NCBI RefSeq assembly: GCF_000175615.1
Contig: NZ_ACVO01000024.1
Location: 1 to 64,000 of the forward strand
Direction: 5' to 3'
From: Rothia mucilaginosa ATCC 25296
GTDB lineage: Bacteria > Actinomycetota > Actinomycetes > Actinomycetales > Micrococcaceae
Length of the DNA stretch: 64,000 nt
Part shown: positions 25,951-34,872 of the stretch, piece by piece
Numbering within the stretch: the first letter of the stretch is position 1
Layout: each line of letters opens with the position of its first letter
Notes under the pieces: generated by a model
Told to the model about the DNA's origin: nothing
Databases searched by the model: none
Seen by the model: only the letters and a program-made list of their open reading frames with translations
Program-made: the position numbers and the translations under genes

Positions 25951-26859
25951 ATGTTTTTTCGCCGCTCCACGCGCCAGCCTGCACCGCAGCAGGTGCAGGG
26001 CGAGCAGGCGGTGAGCGCCTCTACCAGCATGCCCGCCCTTGAGCTTGAATCGGTGAGTGTTTTCACCGAACTGCCCGAAGGCGGGCATCGCCGTATCCTC
26101 AAGGATGTGAGCCTGCAGTTCACGGCGAAGCGCACCGCGGTGCTGGGTCTGAACGGTAGCGGCAAGTCCACCCTACTGGGGCTTTTCAATGGGCTCACCC
26201 ACCCGGATGAAGGTATTGTGCGCGTGAACGGTGTCGACACCCTGGAGGCACCGAGCCGCGACTCGAAGGGTGCGAGTTCTCGCGCTGGTTCACAGGGCGC
26301 TTTTGAGGGTGTGGGCATGCTCTTCGCCCAACCGGAGGCGCAACTGATTATGCCCACCGTTGCCGAAGATATTGACCTGAGCCTGCGCCGCGCCGCAGCC
26401 GTTGAAGGTAGTGCCCTCAGCGGTGAGCAGCGCCGCGAACGGATCCGCGAATTGCTCCGTGAGCGCGGCCTCGAGCACCTGGAGAACCAGAGCGTTTTCA
26501 CCCTTTCAGGAGGCGAAAAGCAGCTGGTTGCTCTCACCAGTGTGCTGGCGGCGCGCCCGCAGATTCTTCTGCTCGATGAGCCGACCACCCTGCTGGATTT
26601 GCGTAATCGCGCGCGGCTACTCAAGCACTTGGAGTCGCTGGATCAGATGCTGGTGCTCAGCACGCACGATCTGGATTTGGCGGCGTCCTGCGATGAAGCC
26701 GTGATTATTCATGACGGCCGTTTGCTCGCTCAGGGGGATGCGGTGCAGCTGGTGCAGCAGTACCGCACGTGGTGTGCCGAGGGGTTCCCGAATGAAGGCG
26801 CCGATATCGAAGATGCAGGCGACAGCACGGACACTGCAGGAGGCGTCCATGGGCGCTAA
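25951..26859 (+). CDS. bioM: Biotin ECF transporter ATPase BioM
   Basis: ATPase of the energy-coupling module, 302 residues. After a 30-residue Gln/Ala-rich tail come Walker A GLNGSGKST, the Q-loop region AQPEAQLIMPTVAEDI (as in EcfA proteins), signature LSGGEKQLV, Walker B LLLDEPTTLLD and switch STHDLDLA. The ATG at 25951 is used because GAGAGGA precedes it; an in-frame codon 21 nt earlier has no ribosome site. It begins 32 nt after bioY and overlaps bioN by 11 nt. Confidence 0.92.
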   Translation: MFFRRSTRQPAPQQVQGEQAVSASTSMPALELESVSVFTELPEGGHRRILKDVSLQFTAKRTAVLGLNGSGKSTLLGLFNGLTHPDEGIVRVNGVDTLEAPSRDSKGASSRAGSQGAFEGVGMLFAQPEAQLIMPTVAEDIDLSLRRAAAVEGSALSGEQRRERIRELLRERGLEHLENQSVFTLSGGEKQLVALTSVLAARPQILLLDEPTTLLDLRNRARLLKHLESLDQMLVLSTHDLDLAASCDEAVIIHDGRLLAQGDAVQLVQQYRTWCAEGFPNEGADIEDAGDSTDTAGGVHGR

Positions 26860-27523
26860 CACGCCGCGCGTGAATCCTCGCCCCGCCGGCCAGGGCTCGG
26901 ATTTCAACCCCGGTACTCTGCTGGTGGGTTTCTACCAGCCGTTGAACACGCCGGTGCATCAGGCGCCGCTATGGTTCAAGGGCACGCTCTTCTTTGGGTT
27001 GTTCTTGTTGTTGGCGGTGACCGGCTGGCAGGTGGCGCTGGTGGCTTTGGTGGCGTCCACGTTCTGCGCGTTGTGGGCTGGTGTGCCTGCCTCCCAGCTG
27101 TGGCTGGTGGTTCGCACGCTGTCTCTGCTGCTACTGATTATGGTCGGCTATTACGTGTTTACGGGCCAGTACGCCTCCGGCGCGGATGCTATCGCGACTA
27201 TGCTGACGGCTTTTTATGCGTCCCGCGCTCTGCTGGTGAGCACTCCCCTGCCGGTTCTGATTGACGGCTTTGTGAGGCTGTGTTCGCCGTTGCGTTTCGT
27301 GGGTCTTTCTCCTGAGCGTCTGGGTCTGCTGATTGCGTTGATGGTCCGGTCGATTCCGGCGCTCATGGACCGTTGGGGTGCGTTGCGCAGGGCGGCGGTT
27401 GCGCGTAACCTGCCCAAGCACATGTATTGGCGGTTGCTGATTCCGTGGGTGGTGCAGGCGGTTGATTACGCGACGGCGACCGCTCGCGCTTTGCGGGCGC
27501 GGCACGTGGACGAACTGAAGTAG
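26849..27523 (+). CDS. bioN: Biotin ECF transporter permease BioN (EcfT)
   Basis: Transmembrane coupling subunit of 224 residues. Several hydrophobic segments (ALLWFKGTLFFGLFLLL-like at the start) are followed by the cytoplasmic coupling helices with the paired Ala-Arg-Gly-like motifs, here RRAAVARNL and TARALRARHV. The start at 26849 is supported by AGGAGG 5 nt upstream and lies inside the end of bioM, so translation is coupled. A strong bidirectional terminator follows. Confidence 0.9.
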   Translation: MGANTPRVNPRPAGQGSDFNPGTLLVGFYQPLNTPVHQAPLWFKGTLFFGLFLLLAVTGWQVALVALVASTFCALWAGVPASQLWLVVRTLSLLLLIMVGYYVFTGQYASGADAIATMLTAFYASRALLVSTPLPVLIDGFVRLCSPLRFVGLSPERLGLLIALMVRSIPALMDRWGALRRAAVARNLPKHMYWRLLIPWVVQAVDYATATARALRARHVDELK

Positions 27524-27537
27524 CGCAGACACGCGAG

Positions 27538-27582
27538 AGGGGCGGGACGAACCATGTAGGTTCATCCCGCCCCTTCGCTTTA
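27538..27582. terminator. Bidirectional terminator between bioN and the DUF4253 gene
   Basis: A 16-bp stem (27538-27553 with 27559-27574) with one non-Watson-Crick pair and a 5-nt loop, between convergent genes. Confidence 0.88.
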
Positions 27583-27602
27583 ACTCACCTAGCTAAGCTG
27601 GT

Positions 27603-28457
27603 TTAGGGCGTTTCAATGAGGAGCACCGCCGGGAGCTGCTCCCACCACAGGTACCAGTCGTGCTGACCGTAGAGTGCCTCCACAAGCTTGTCGAAGCCGC
27701 GGTAGACACGCACCGGCATCGCCGAGGAAACCATCGTGTGCTCGACCGCCAGGATTTCGGCGTCGCGGCGGGTCGTGACCGGTACCGGCGTGTAGAACTC
27801 GATAAAGTCCGAGGCAATAACAGCCGGGTAGGCGTCGTCACGTTCAAACCAGTAGCGGGCAATAGACAGCATCGCCTCGGGGCTGGGGCTGGAATCCCAC
27901 CCGCCAAAGGGCAGGTAGGCAAATACCCCGGATACATCCCGCAGCGGCAGGTCCATGATGAGCAGTTCCGCGGCGCTGTCAATGTCGGTAGCTTTGACCT
28001 TCTCATTGATGATGCCGGCGGTCAGTTCGAATGGGTACTCCGCCTTCAGCGGCATGCCGATATCGTCTTCACCGAGTTCGCCGTTTTCCATGAGACGGCG
28101 GTAGGTTTGCAGGTAGGCGCTCTCGTTCAGCTGTCGGAACGCCTCGTGCGCGGCAACTTCTACACCGACCTGGTCCAGGTAACGATGCTGGTCGGTGATG
28201 AGCTCGTGTGCGTATCGCTTGACGGTGTCGGCGGTGATGTTCTGTACAGGCGTTGAGGTGCGCAGGGAGACGTTATTCTCAATGGTCCCGAGCAGGGTCG
28301 GGTCGAGGGCAACCACGATGGGGGTTGTTCCCCGATTCTTGCCCTCGTAAAGGTGTTCGAGGTATCGCCGGTTAAGTTCGGCTCGTGGGGCGCCGTGGCG
28401 GATTCGCTCGTGTGGGTAGGGGTACAAAGCGACGAAGCGCTCGTAGAGCTCTGCCAT
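27603..28457 (-). CDS. DUF4253-like hypothetical protein
   Basis: A soluble 284-residue protein. The C-terminal part (about 165-275) with FAYLPFGGWDSSPSPEAML, ARYWFERDDAYPAVIASD and FYTPVPVTTRRDAEILAVEH matches what I remember of the DUF4253 family, whose role is unknown. The N-terminal half is charged, with no recognised domain. The start has GGAG 6 nt upstream. It is monocistronic and convergent with the bio operon. DUF4253 proteins are sometimes found among immunity or effector genes, but nothing here supports that for this one. Confidence 0.7.
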   Translation of the reverse strand: MAELYERFVALYPYPHERIRHGAPRAELNRRYLEHLYEGKNRGTTPIVVALDPTLLGTIENNVSLRTSTPVQNITADTVKRYAHELITDQHRYLDQVGVEVAAHEAFRQLNESAYLQTYRRLMENGELGEDDIGMPLKAEYPFELTAGIINEKVKATDIDSAAELLIMDLPLRDVSGVFAYLPFGGWDSSPSPEAMLSIARYWFERDDAYPAVIASDFIEFYTPVPVTTRRDAEILAVEHTMVSSAMPVRVYRGFDKLVEALYGQHDWYLWWEQLPAVLLIETP

Positions 28458-29006
28458 GGTGTTCTCCGATGTTTGGTTGCCCCCAGTTTATCGCGTATTT
28501 TCGCGGAAAAATACGGGTTTTTGAAGGTTTTAGCAGGGCACGGAGGGCGTGTAATTTTTTCGTTTGATGAGTGTGTATCGGTGTGTGCTAAACACGCTTA
28601 AACTGCCTTAGTGTTGGGCGGTTTGTGAACCTGTTTTCGCCAGAAAAAGACAGAAATTTTTTGTCACCATATGAGATTTTGGGCGAGTTACACCGGGCGG
28701 TGCAAAAGGGTTCGGAGGACACTTTCGTGGAGGTGGCGGGCGCCTCCTGAATGCCTGTTACCAACCGCAGATACACGGCAGAAAGGGCACCAAACCCACA
28801 AGTTCAGAAGGAAAAACGCCCTGTGTTCTTCTTCTACGCGTCATATTTGACGTATTAAGGGTGTTTTGGGCGAGTTCCGCCACCGCCGCCCCACAGCTGG
28901 CGTAGAGTGTTGGTACCAGCTACCGTTCCGTATCGGCTTAGCGCAACGTACCGGCACGGTCGCGGGTGCCGTCAACTCGCAGGAGTCTAAACCAACGGAG
29001 GTTCTC
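28458..29006. other. Gene-free divergent region
   Basis: 549 bp between divergent genes, AT-richer than its surroundings and presumably holding both promoters. A 13-bp direct repeat TTTTGGGCGAGTT occurs at 28677-28689 and 28864-28876, and TTGACG at about 28848. No frame has a ribosome site with typical codons. Confidence 0.5.
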
Positions 29007-29507
29007 ATGTCGAATAACTACTACAAAGAGATGGTTCGCCTGGCAGACAGCATCGCTGACAAGGCGCATGAGGGGCAGACTGATCGTAACGGCTGGCCCT
29101 ACATCTCCCACCCTCGCCGTGTGGCTCTTGGGGCACGTAAGCTTGTGTCTGAAATGGCTGCCGCCACTCATCCCGATTCGTCTTTGGAGGAACTGAAGAC
29201 TGAGGCTCAGATTGTGGCGTTGCTGCACGACACGGTGGAGGATACCGGCGTTTCCCTCGCATATCTGGCCCGTTACTTCTCGGCGCGTATTGTGGATGCG
29301 ATTGATGCCTTGACCCGCCGCCCCGGCGAATCCTACGAGGCGTACCTGGGTAGGGTGCGTGTGAATGATTTGGCTCGCCTGGTGAAGCTTGCCGATGTCG
29401 CGGATAATACTGACCCGCGCCGTCTGGCTCTGCTGCCGGAGCCGACCCGCTCGACCCTGATGATCAAGTACGAATACTCGCTGAAGCTGCTGCACCTGGA
29501 CGACTAG
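29007..29507 (+). CDS. Small HD-domain hydrolase, RelA/SpoT hydrolase-like (MESH1-type)
   Basis: A 166-residue protein with only the HD hydrolase domain of RelA/SpoT enzymes. Metal ligands are His 35 (SHPRRVA), His 74-Asp 75 (LLHDTVEDTG, with the ED pair 78-79) and Asp 130 (LVKLADVADN). The synthetase and regulatory domains are absent. Such small alarmone hydrolases degrade (p)ppGpp; related ones act on other nucleotides or NADPH. The ATG at 29007 has GGAGG 5 nt upstream; the frame extends further 5' without support. It is monocistronic with a strong terminator. Confidence 0.87.
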   Translation: MSNNYYKEMVRLADSIADKAHEGQTDRNGWPYISHPRRVALGARKLVSEMAAATHPDSSLEELKTEAQIVALLHDTVEDTGVSLAYLARYFSARIVDAIDALTRRPGESYEAYLGRVRVNDLARLVKLADVADNTDPRRLALLPEPTRSTLMIKYEYSLKLLHLDD

Positions 29508-29546
29508 GTAGACGCCTAAAACCCTCGTCATAGCTAAGCAGAAGGG

Positions 29547-29592
29547 ACCCCCGCCTCCACCGCATATACGGTACGAAGGCGGGGGTTCTTTT
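29547..29592 (+). terminator. Terminator of the HD hydrolase gene
   Basis: Perfect 10-bp stem (29547-29556 with 29577-29586) followed by TCTTTTTG. Confidence 0.88.
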
Positions 29593-29653
29593 TGCCCCAA
29601 TCCCCCGACAGATTCGCCTCTCCCAGAAAATGTAAAACCCAGAAAGCATAAAA

Positions 29654-29701
29654 GTACCCGCCCGGCGCCGAAGGCTTACACCTTCCGCACCGGGCGGGTA
29701 C
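29654..29701 (-). terminator. Terminator of the suf operon
   Basis: Long stem with an inner bulge (29654-29674 with 29681-29701). On the minus strand TTTT follows. It lies 20 nt past the stop of the last suf gene. Confidence 0.85.
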
Positions 29702-29721
29702 CTTATCTGCGAGTCAGGAGC

Positions 29722-30051
29722 TTAGATGTTGAAGCCCAGCGCGCGCATCATATCGCGGCCGTCCTCAGTAATACGCTCCGGGCCCCACGGCGGCATCCAA
29801 ACCCAGTTCACACGCCAAGAATCAACCAGGTTATCCAGGTTGCTCTGAACCTGCTCCTCAATAACCTCCTGCAGCGGGCAGGCTGCGGTGGTCAGAGTCA
29901 GGTCCAGAATGAGGGTTCCATCCTCATCCCAGCGCAGACCGTAGAGCAGACCGAGGTCAACAATATTGACGCCGAGCTCCGGGTCAATGACCTCCTTGAG
30001 AGCTTCCTCAATCTCTTCCTGAGGAACACGACCCTGCACAGTCTCAGTCAT
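29722..30051 (-). CDS. sufT: Fe-S assembly factor SufT (DUF59/MIP18 family)
   Basis: Accessory factor of iron-sulfur cluster maturation. The 109 residues form a single DUF59 domain with VIDPELGVNIVDLGLLYGL and LTTAACPLQEVIEEQV, which carries the one conserved Cys, and the WMPPWGPERI segment. It is the last gene of the suf operon, 39 nt after sufC, a position it shares across actinobacteria. PaaD of phenylacetate degradation is related, but the neighbours decide for SufT. Confidence 0.92.
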   Translation of the reverse strand: MTETVQGRVPQEEIEEALKEVIDPELGVNIVDLGLLYGLRWDEDGTLILDLTLTTAACPLQEVIEEQVQSNLDNLVDSWRVNWVWMPPWGPERITEDGRDMMRALGFNI

Positions 30052-30090
30052 AGTCCTATCTTTCTGTCAGAATCCGGTAGGAGAAGAAGC

Positions 30091-30849
30091 TTACTTCTTA
30101 CCCACGTAAGAAACGTAGCCCTCTTCTTCCAGGCGGTCAGCCAGCTCGGGGCCGCCCTGGTCAACCATCTTGCCGTCCACGAACACGTGCACGAACTGCG
30201 GCTTGATGTAGCGCAGGATGCGGGTGTAGTGGGTAATCAGCATGACGCCCATGTCGTTCGCCTCGTGCGCACGGTTCACGCCCTCAGACACGATCTTCAG
30301 TGCGTCAACGTCCAGGCCGGAGTCGGTCTCGTCCAGGATGCCGAACTTGGGCTTGAGCAGCTCCAGCTGAAGGATCTCGTGGCGCTTCTTCTCACCGCCG
30401 GAGAAGCCCTCGTTCACGTTACGTGCGATGAAGTCGGGGTCAATCTCCAGGTTCTTCATGGCTTCCTTAACGTCCTTGGTCCAGGTACGCAGGGAGGGAG
30501 CCTTGCCGTCCACAGCGGTCTTAGCGGAACGCAGGAAGTTAGACATGGTCACGCCGGGGATCTCAACCGGGTACTGCATAGCCAGGAACAGGCCTGCGCG
30601 TGCACGCTCGTCCACGCTCATCTCGGTGATGTCCTCACCGTCGAGCAGGATCTGACCGGAGTCAACCTGGTACTTGGGGTGGCCAGCAATGGTGGAAGCC
30701 AGAGTGGACTTACCGGAACCGTTCGGGCCCATGATTGCGTGAATCTCGCCCGAGTTGATGGTCAGGTTAACGCCCTTCAGGATGGGCTTGGTGGTTTCGT
30801 CGTCGAGGATAACCGAGACGTGAAGGTCCTTGATTTCAAGAGTAGACAT
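30091..30849 (-). CDS. sufC: Fe-S assembly ATPase SufC
   Basis: ABC-type ATPase that drives the SufBCD scaffold. The 252 residues show GPNGSGKST, LAMQYPVEIPGVTMSNFL (SufC-specific Q-loop region), GFSGGEKKRHEILQ, FGILDETDSGLDVDAL and the switch His in ITHYTRIL. The ATG at 30849 is taken because AGGAG lies 6 nt before it; the open frame 87 nt further up has no ribosome site. It starts 19 nt after sufD. Confidence 0.96.
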   Translation of the reverse strand: MSTLEIKDLHVSVILDDETTKPILKGVNLTINSGEIHAIMGPNGSGKSTLASTIAGHPKYQVDSGQILLDGEDITEMSVDERARAGLFLAMQYPVEIPGVTMSNFLRSAKTAVDGKAPSLRTWTKDVKEAMKNLEIDPDFIARNVNEGFSGGEKKRHEILQLELLKPKFGILDETDSGLDVDALKIVSEGVNRAHEANDMGVMLITHYTRILRYIKPQFVHVFVDGKMVDQGGPELADRLEEEGYVSYVGKK

Positions 30850-30868
30850 TGATTTCTCCTGGTAAAGC

Positions 30869-32143
30869 TTAGTTGTTGCTGAGGGCGAGCTCTGCCTCAA
30901 GGGCCTCGGTGAGCTGCTCTTCAAGTTCGGGAACACGAATCTGCTGAATGATCTCGTTCAGGAAGCCGCGCACGACCAGACGGCGTGCCTCAGCCTCCGG
31001 AATACCGCGAGCCTGCAGGTACCACAGGTGCTGCTCATCAAGCTGGCCGGTGGTGGATGCGTGGCCGGCGCCCTCAATCAGGCCGGTCTCAATCTCCAGG
31101 TTCGGCACGGAGTCGGCGCGGGGGCCAACTTCCAGCAGCAGGTTACGGTTCAGCTCGTAGGTGTCGGTGCCTTCTGCATCCTTACCAATCAGAACGTCAC
31201 CAACCCATACGGAGTGCGCACCCTTACCCTGCAACGCCCCCTTGTAGGTCACGCGGGACTTGCAGTTGGGTACGGAGTGGTCCACGAACAGGCGGGACTC
31301 AATGTGCTGACCTGCGTCGACGAAGTACAGGCCGTACATTTCAGTCTCAGCGCCGGGAGCGGTGAACTTGGTGGAGGGGGTCACGCGCACCAGGTCGCCG
31401 CCGAGGGACACCACAACGTGCTTGAAGCGTGCGTTGCGGCCCAGCTTAGCGTAGTGTGCGGAGGCGTGGATCGCGTCGTCAGCCCACTGCTGTACGGAAA
31501 CAACGTTCAGCTCAGCCTCGTCGTTCACCACGAACTCAACGTTCTGTGCCAGGACGGTGGAGCCGGTGTGGCGCAGAACCACGACAGCCTTCGAGAAGGG
31601 CTTAGCCTCAATCACGATGTGCTGTGCGGCAGCCTCGTTGCCGGTGCCGGTGATGTCAATCTCGACGTGCTCAGCCAGTTCAGCTTCGGCGGGAATGGTC
31701 ACCACGGTTGCTTCGGTGAAGCTGGACCACGCGTTCGCTGCCACACGGTCCTCGGGGATACCTGCGGAGCCGATGCGTGCATCCTCGCGGGAGACGGTCT
31801 CAACCTGAACCTGCTCGGGTGCGCTAATCTGCGGTGCCGGTGCGGTGCCGGTCAGCTTCTCCAGGTGCAGGCCGCCCAGACGCTTCAGCGGGGTGAAGCG
31901 CCAGTCCTCTTCACGACCGGTCAGCGGCGCGAAGTCCTCCACATTGTAGGAGGTCTTACGCTCTGCACGGGATGCTTCGAGTACCTTCTGGACGTTGTTC
32001 GGGTTGGAGCCCTGGTGGTGTGCCTCGGTGGCACGGTACAGGGTGTCATCGTGGGCGAACTCGGTGGCGAGCTTCTCGCCCTCCTGGTCCATGCCGGGGA
32101 TGATCGGGGAGTGGTAACCCAGGGTTTCTTCGTTGGTCGGCAT
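30869..32143 (-). CDS. sufD: Fe-S assembly scaffold protein SufD
   Basis: Right-handed beta-helix partner of SufB in the SufBC2D scaffold that builds Fe-S clusters. The 424 residues contain the C-terminal SufBD core (VDHSVPNCKSRVTYKGALQG, GRVLIG-like VWVGDVLIGKDAEGTDTYELNRNLLL, PNLEIETGLIEGAGHASTTGQLDEQHLWYLQARGI in pieces) and the final region EAEARRLVVRGFLNEII. The ATG overlaps the sufB stop by one base, so translation is coupled. Confidence 0.95.
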   Translation of the reverse strand: MPTNEETLGYHSPIIPGMDQEGEKLATEFAHDDTLYRATEAHHQGSNPNNVQKVLEASRAERKTSYNVEDFAPLTGREEDWRFTPLKRLGGLHLEKLTGTAPAPQISAPEQVQVETVSREDARIGSAGIPEDRVAANAWSSFTEATVVTIPAEAELAEHVEIDITGTGNEAAAQHIVIEAKPFSKAVVVLRHTGSTVLAQNVEFVVNDEAELNVVSVQQWADDAIHASAHYAKLGRNARFKHVVVSLGGDLVRVTPSTKFTAPGAETEMYGLYFVDAGQHIESRLFVDHSVPNCKSRVTYKGALQGKGAHSVWVGDVLIGKDAEGTDTYELNRNLLLEVGPRADSVPNLEIETGLIEGAGHASTTGQLDEQHLWYLQARGIPEAEARRLVVRGFLNEIIQQIRVPELEEQLTEALEAELALSNN

Positions 32144-33600
32144 TAGCCCACAGATCCTTCCATCTGAAGTTCGATCAGGCGGTTCAGTTCGAGTGCGTAC
32201 TCCATCGGCAGCTCGCGGGCGATAGGCTCAACGAAGCCGCGGACGATCATCGCCATTGCTTCTTCTTCGCTCAGGCCGCGCTGCATCAGGTAGAACAGCT
32301 GGTCCTCGGAGACGCGGGAAACGGTCGCCTCGTGACCCATGGTCACATCGTCCTCGCGGACATCCACGTAGGGGTAGGTGTCGGAGCGGGAGATGGTGTC
32401 CACCAGCAGTGCGTCACAGACCACGGAGGACTTGGAGTGCTTAGCGCCCTCACGAACCTGAACCAGGCCGCGGTATGCGCTGCGGCCGCCGTTACGTGCC
32501 ACGGACTTGGACACAATGGTCGAGGAGGTGTTCGGTGCAATGTGAACCATCTTCGAACCGGTGTCCTGGTGCTGACCCTCACCCGCGAACGCGATGGACA
32601 GGGTCTCACCCTTAGCGTGCTCACCGACCATGTAAACAGCCGGGTACTTCTGGGTGACCTTCGAACCGATGTTGCCGTCCACCCATTCCATGGTGGCGCC
32701 CTCGTGCGCAACCGCACGCTTGGTCACCAGGTTGTAGACGTTGTTCGACCAGTTCTGGATGGTGGTGTAGCGAACGCGTGCGTTCTTCTTCAGTACAATC
32801 TCAACCACTGCGGAGTGCAGGGAGTCGGACTTGTAGATGGGGGCGGTACAGCCCTCAATGTAGTGAACGTAGGAGCCTTCGTCCGCGATGATCAGGGTGC
32901 GCTCGAACTGACCCATGTTCTCAGTGTTAATGCGGAAGTACGCCTGCAGCGGGATCTCTACGTGAACTCCCGGGGGAACGTACACGAAGGAGCCACCGGA
33001 CCATACGGCGGTGTTCAGTGCGGAGAACTTGTTGTCACCAATCGGGATGATGGAGCCGAAGTATTCCTTGAACAGTTCGGGGTATTCGCGCAGACCGGTG
33101 TCGGTGTCGACGAAGATCACGCCCTGCTTCTCCAGGTCCTCACGGATCTGGTGGTACACGACCTCAGACTCGTACTGTGCAGCCACACCCGCGACGAGGG
33201 AGTTACGCTCCGCCTCGGGAATGCCCAGACGCTCGTAGGTGGTGCGGATGTCCTCGGGCAGTTCCTCCCAAGAAGCCGCCTGGCCCTCGGTCGAACGCAC
33301 GAAGTACTTGATGTTGTCGAAGTCGATTTCGGAAAGATCCGCGCCCCAGGTGGGCATGGGCTTACGCTCGAAGAACTTCAGCGCCTTCAGACGCATATCC
33401 AGCATCCACTGGGGTTCGTTCTTCTTCGCAGAGATGTCACGGACGACGTCCTCGTCCAGGCCGCGCTTTGCTACCTGGCCTGCTGCGTCGGAGTCTGCCC
33501 AACCGTACTCGTAGTTGCCAATGCCCTCGAGTTCGGGGTTCATCTCCAGGATCTCTGAAATGACGGTGTCGTTGGCGTTCTGCCCAACTTTCTCAGTCAT
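32143..33600 (-). CDS. sufB: Fe-S assembly scaffold protein SufB
   Basis: Main scaffold subunit for cluster assembly, 485 residues, cytoplasmic. It shows [53 protein letters not shown] with the cluster-related Cys, and the C-terminal [19 protein letters not shown] and [13 protein letters not shown]. It is the first structural gene of the operon, 217 nt after sufR on the same strand, with an inverted repeat in that gap that could act as operator or attenuator. Confidence 0.97.
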   Translation of the reverse strand: MTEKVGQNANDTVISEILEMNPELEGIGNYEYGWADSDAAGQVAKRGLDEDVVRDISAKKNEPQWMLDMRLKALKFFERKPMPTWGADLSEIDFDNIKYFVRSTEGQAASWEELPEDIRTTYERLGIPEAERNSLVAGVAAQYESEVVYHQIREDLEKQGVIFVDTDTGLREYPELFKEYFGSIIPIGDNKFSALNTAVWSGGSFVYVPPGVHVEIPLQAYFRINTENMGQFERTLIIADEGSYVHYIEGCTAPIYKSDSLHSAVVEIVLKKNARVRYTTIQNWSNNVYNLVTKRAVAHEGATMEWVDGNIGSKVTQKYPAVYMVGEHAKGETLSIAFAGEGQHQDTGSKMVHIAPNTSSTIVSKSVARNGGRSAYRGLVQVREGAKHSKSSVVCDALLVDTISRSDTYPYVDVREDDVTMGHEATVSRVSEDQLFYLMQRGLSEEEAMAMIVRGFVEPIARELPMEYALELNRLIELQMEGSVG

Positions 33601-33700
33601 TACGGCCTTTCTTCGATGGTTATTACATTTCTCTCCGCCACCTGCCGGTTGCAGGCGCGGTAGTTGAAGGGGCTGATACCGCGCTCAACCACGATGCGTG

Positions 33701-33738
33701 ACGCGGTGTATGCAGTGTGCTTGCGGTGTACACCGCGT
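33701..33738. promoter_or_regulatory. Inverted repeat between sufR and sufB
   Basis: Perfect 10-bp arms ACGCGGTGTA (33701-33710) and TACACCGCGT (33729-33738) with an 18-nt spacer. The spacer holds another GCGGTGTA, so it also contains a direct repeat. It could be an operator for the sufBDC genes or an attenuating hairpin after sufR. Confidence 0.4.
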
Positions 33739-33817
33739 GGTTGCGGACGGGTTTCAGCGTGCGGCTCGCACCCTTGACGGGTTCATCGGGGTGTGCCGCT
33801 GGGTACTGCGGTGATTG

Positions 33818-34696
33818 TTACGCGGAAGATTCCTCCGAAGGTTTCCCTGCGGATTCTTCTGCGTTCTTCTCACTCTCGGCGGTGACGCGGTTCAGGGGCA
33901 CGTGCGTGGTACACACGTGAGCACCCGAAGCCATGGTTGAAAGCCTACGGACATCAACGCCGAGCAGGTCAGAAATAATCCCGGTTTCCTGCTCGCAGAA
34001 CACCTGGAAGTCTCCAGCGAGGTCACGTACCGGGCAGTGACCCTGACAGAGCTGAATACTTGCCAGAAAATGCTCGGGAACGGTCCGTCCTGCAGGAGGC
34101 GCGGTGACCTGAGCGGTCGCCACGAAACCGTCCTTACTCATTGCCTCTGCGAGCGCCTGCGCTCTGGCTGCCACGTCATCACCGGCGGCTTCTACGACGG
34201 GTCGGTAGCGGGCTTCCATTTCTGCGGCGCGGGCGGAGGCGAAAGCTTCGAGGGCTTCCTGCCCAACCGTGTCGCGGAGCATTTGCAGGGCGTCGCGGGC
34301 GATGATGAGGTAGTCGTTGCCGAGGCGTTCGTGGCCCTGGGGGGCGATCACGTAGCGGCGGGCGGGTCGTCCAGCTCCGGCGCCGTGCTTTTTGATGGGC
34401 GCAACCTCGATCATATTGTTGGATTCGAGGGCGTCGAGGTGGCGGCGTACCGCTGCCGGGGTGAGGCTGAGGAGCTCACCGAGGGTTGCTGCGGATACGG
34501 GGCCGTTATTGAGGACTTCACGCAGGACGCGGTCCCTGGTGCGTTCTTCTGCCTCGGCTTTGCGCTTGGATGTGCGTGCCGCGGAGGACTTTGTACTGGA
34601 AGCACCAGTAGAGCCCGAGGCGGCGGTTCGGGTGCCGTTTCGGGTCTGCGCCTCGTTCGTTGAGGCGCGCTGAGGGGTCTTATTCACGGAATACAC
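33818..34696 (-). CDS. sufR: Fe-S cluster-sensing transcriptional regulator SufR
   Basis: Repressor of the suf operon that senses Fe-S status with its own cluster. A Ser/Thr/Ala-rich 45-residue tail is followed by a winged helix (about 55-115: VLNNGPVSAATLGELLSLTP, then RRHLDAL) and a C-terminal domain with Cys 217, 221, 234 and 262. The 13- and 28-residue spacings from 221 to 234 and 234 to 262 match the cluster ligands of mycobacterial SufR as I recall them. Two GTG codons (34696, 34687) can start it. TACTTT lies a few bases before the first, so a leaderless start is possible. It leads the operon sufR-B-D-C-T. Confidence 0.9.
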   Translation of the reverse strand: MYSVNKTPQRASTNEAQTRNGTRTAASGSTGASSTKSSAARTSKRKAEAEERTRDRVLREVLNNGPVSAATLGELLSLTPAAVRRHLDALESNNMIEVAPIKKHGAGAGRPARRYVIAPQGHERLGNDYLIIARDALQMLRDTVGQEALEAFASARAAEMEARYRPVVEAAGDDVAARAQALAEAMSKDGFVATAQVTAPPAGRTVPEHFLASIQLCQGHCPVRDLAGDFQVFCEQETGIISDLLGVDVRRLSTMASGAHVCTTHVPLNRVTAESEKNAEESAGKPSEESSA

Positions 34697-34709
34697 AAGT
34701 AAAGTATGT

Positions 34710-34738
34710 CCTAATTAGTTTTTCTTTGGCTAGTTAGG
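34710..34738. promoter_or_regulatory. Candidate SufR autoregulatory operator
   Basis: CCTAATTAG (34710-34718) and CTAGTTAGG (34730-34738) are inverted repeats with one mismatch. They lie just upstream of the putative sufR -10 region, over its -35 region. A 10-bp palindrome ACCTTAAGGT follows at 34762-34771 on the side of the divergent ABC gene. Confidence 0.4.
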
Positions 34739-34872
34739 TACTCCTACTTGCTAACTTTTCTACCTTAAGGTGAACATTTGAGTCGTTACGGGTGTGCTTT
34801 AAACGTGAGTTAGGGCATAAGATGAAGGGGGCACACACGCTCCTTCATCGAAAAAATCGAAAGTGACTGTCT

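Noticed and set aside
28677-28876. A 13-bp direct repeat TTTTGGGCGAGTT, considered as an attachment site
   Set aside because: Only 187 bp lie between the copies, no integrase is near, and a repeat this short can occur by chance.
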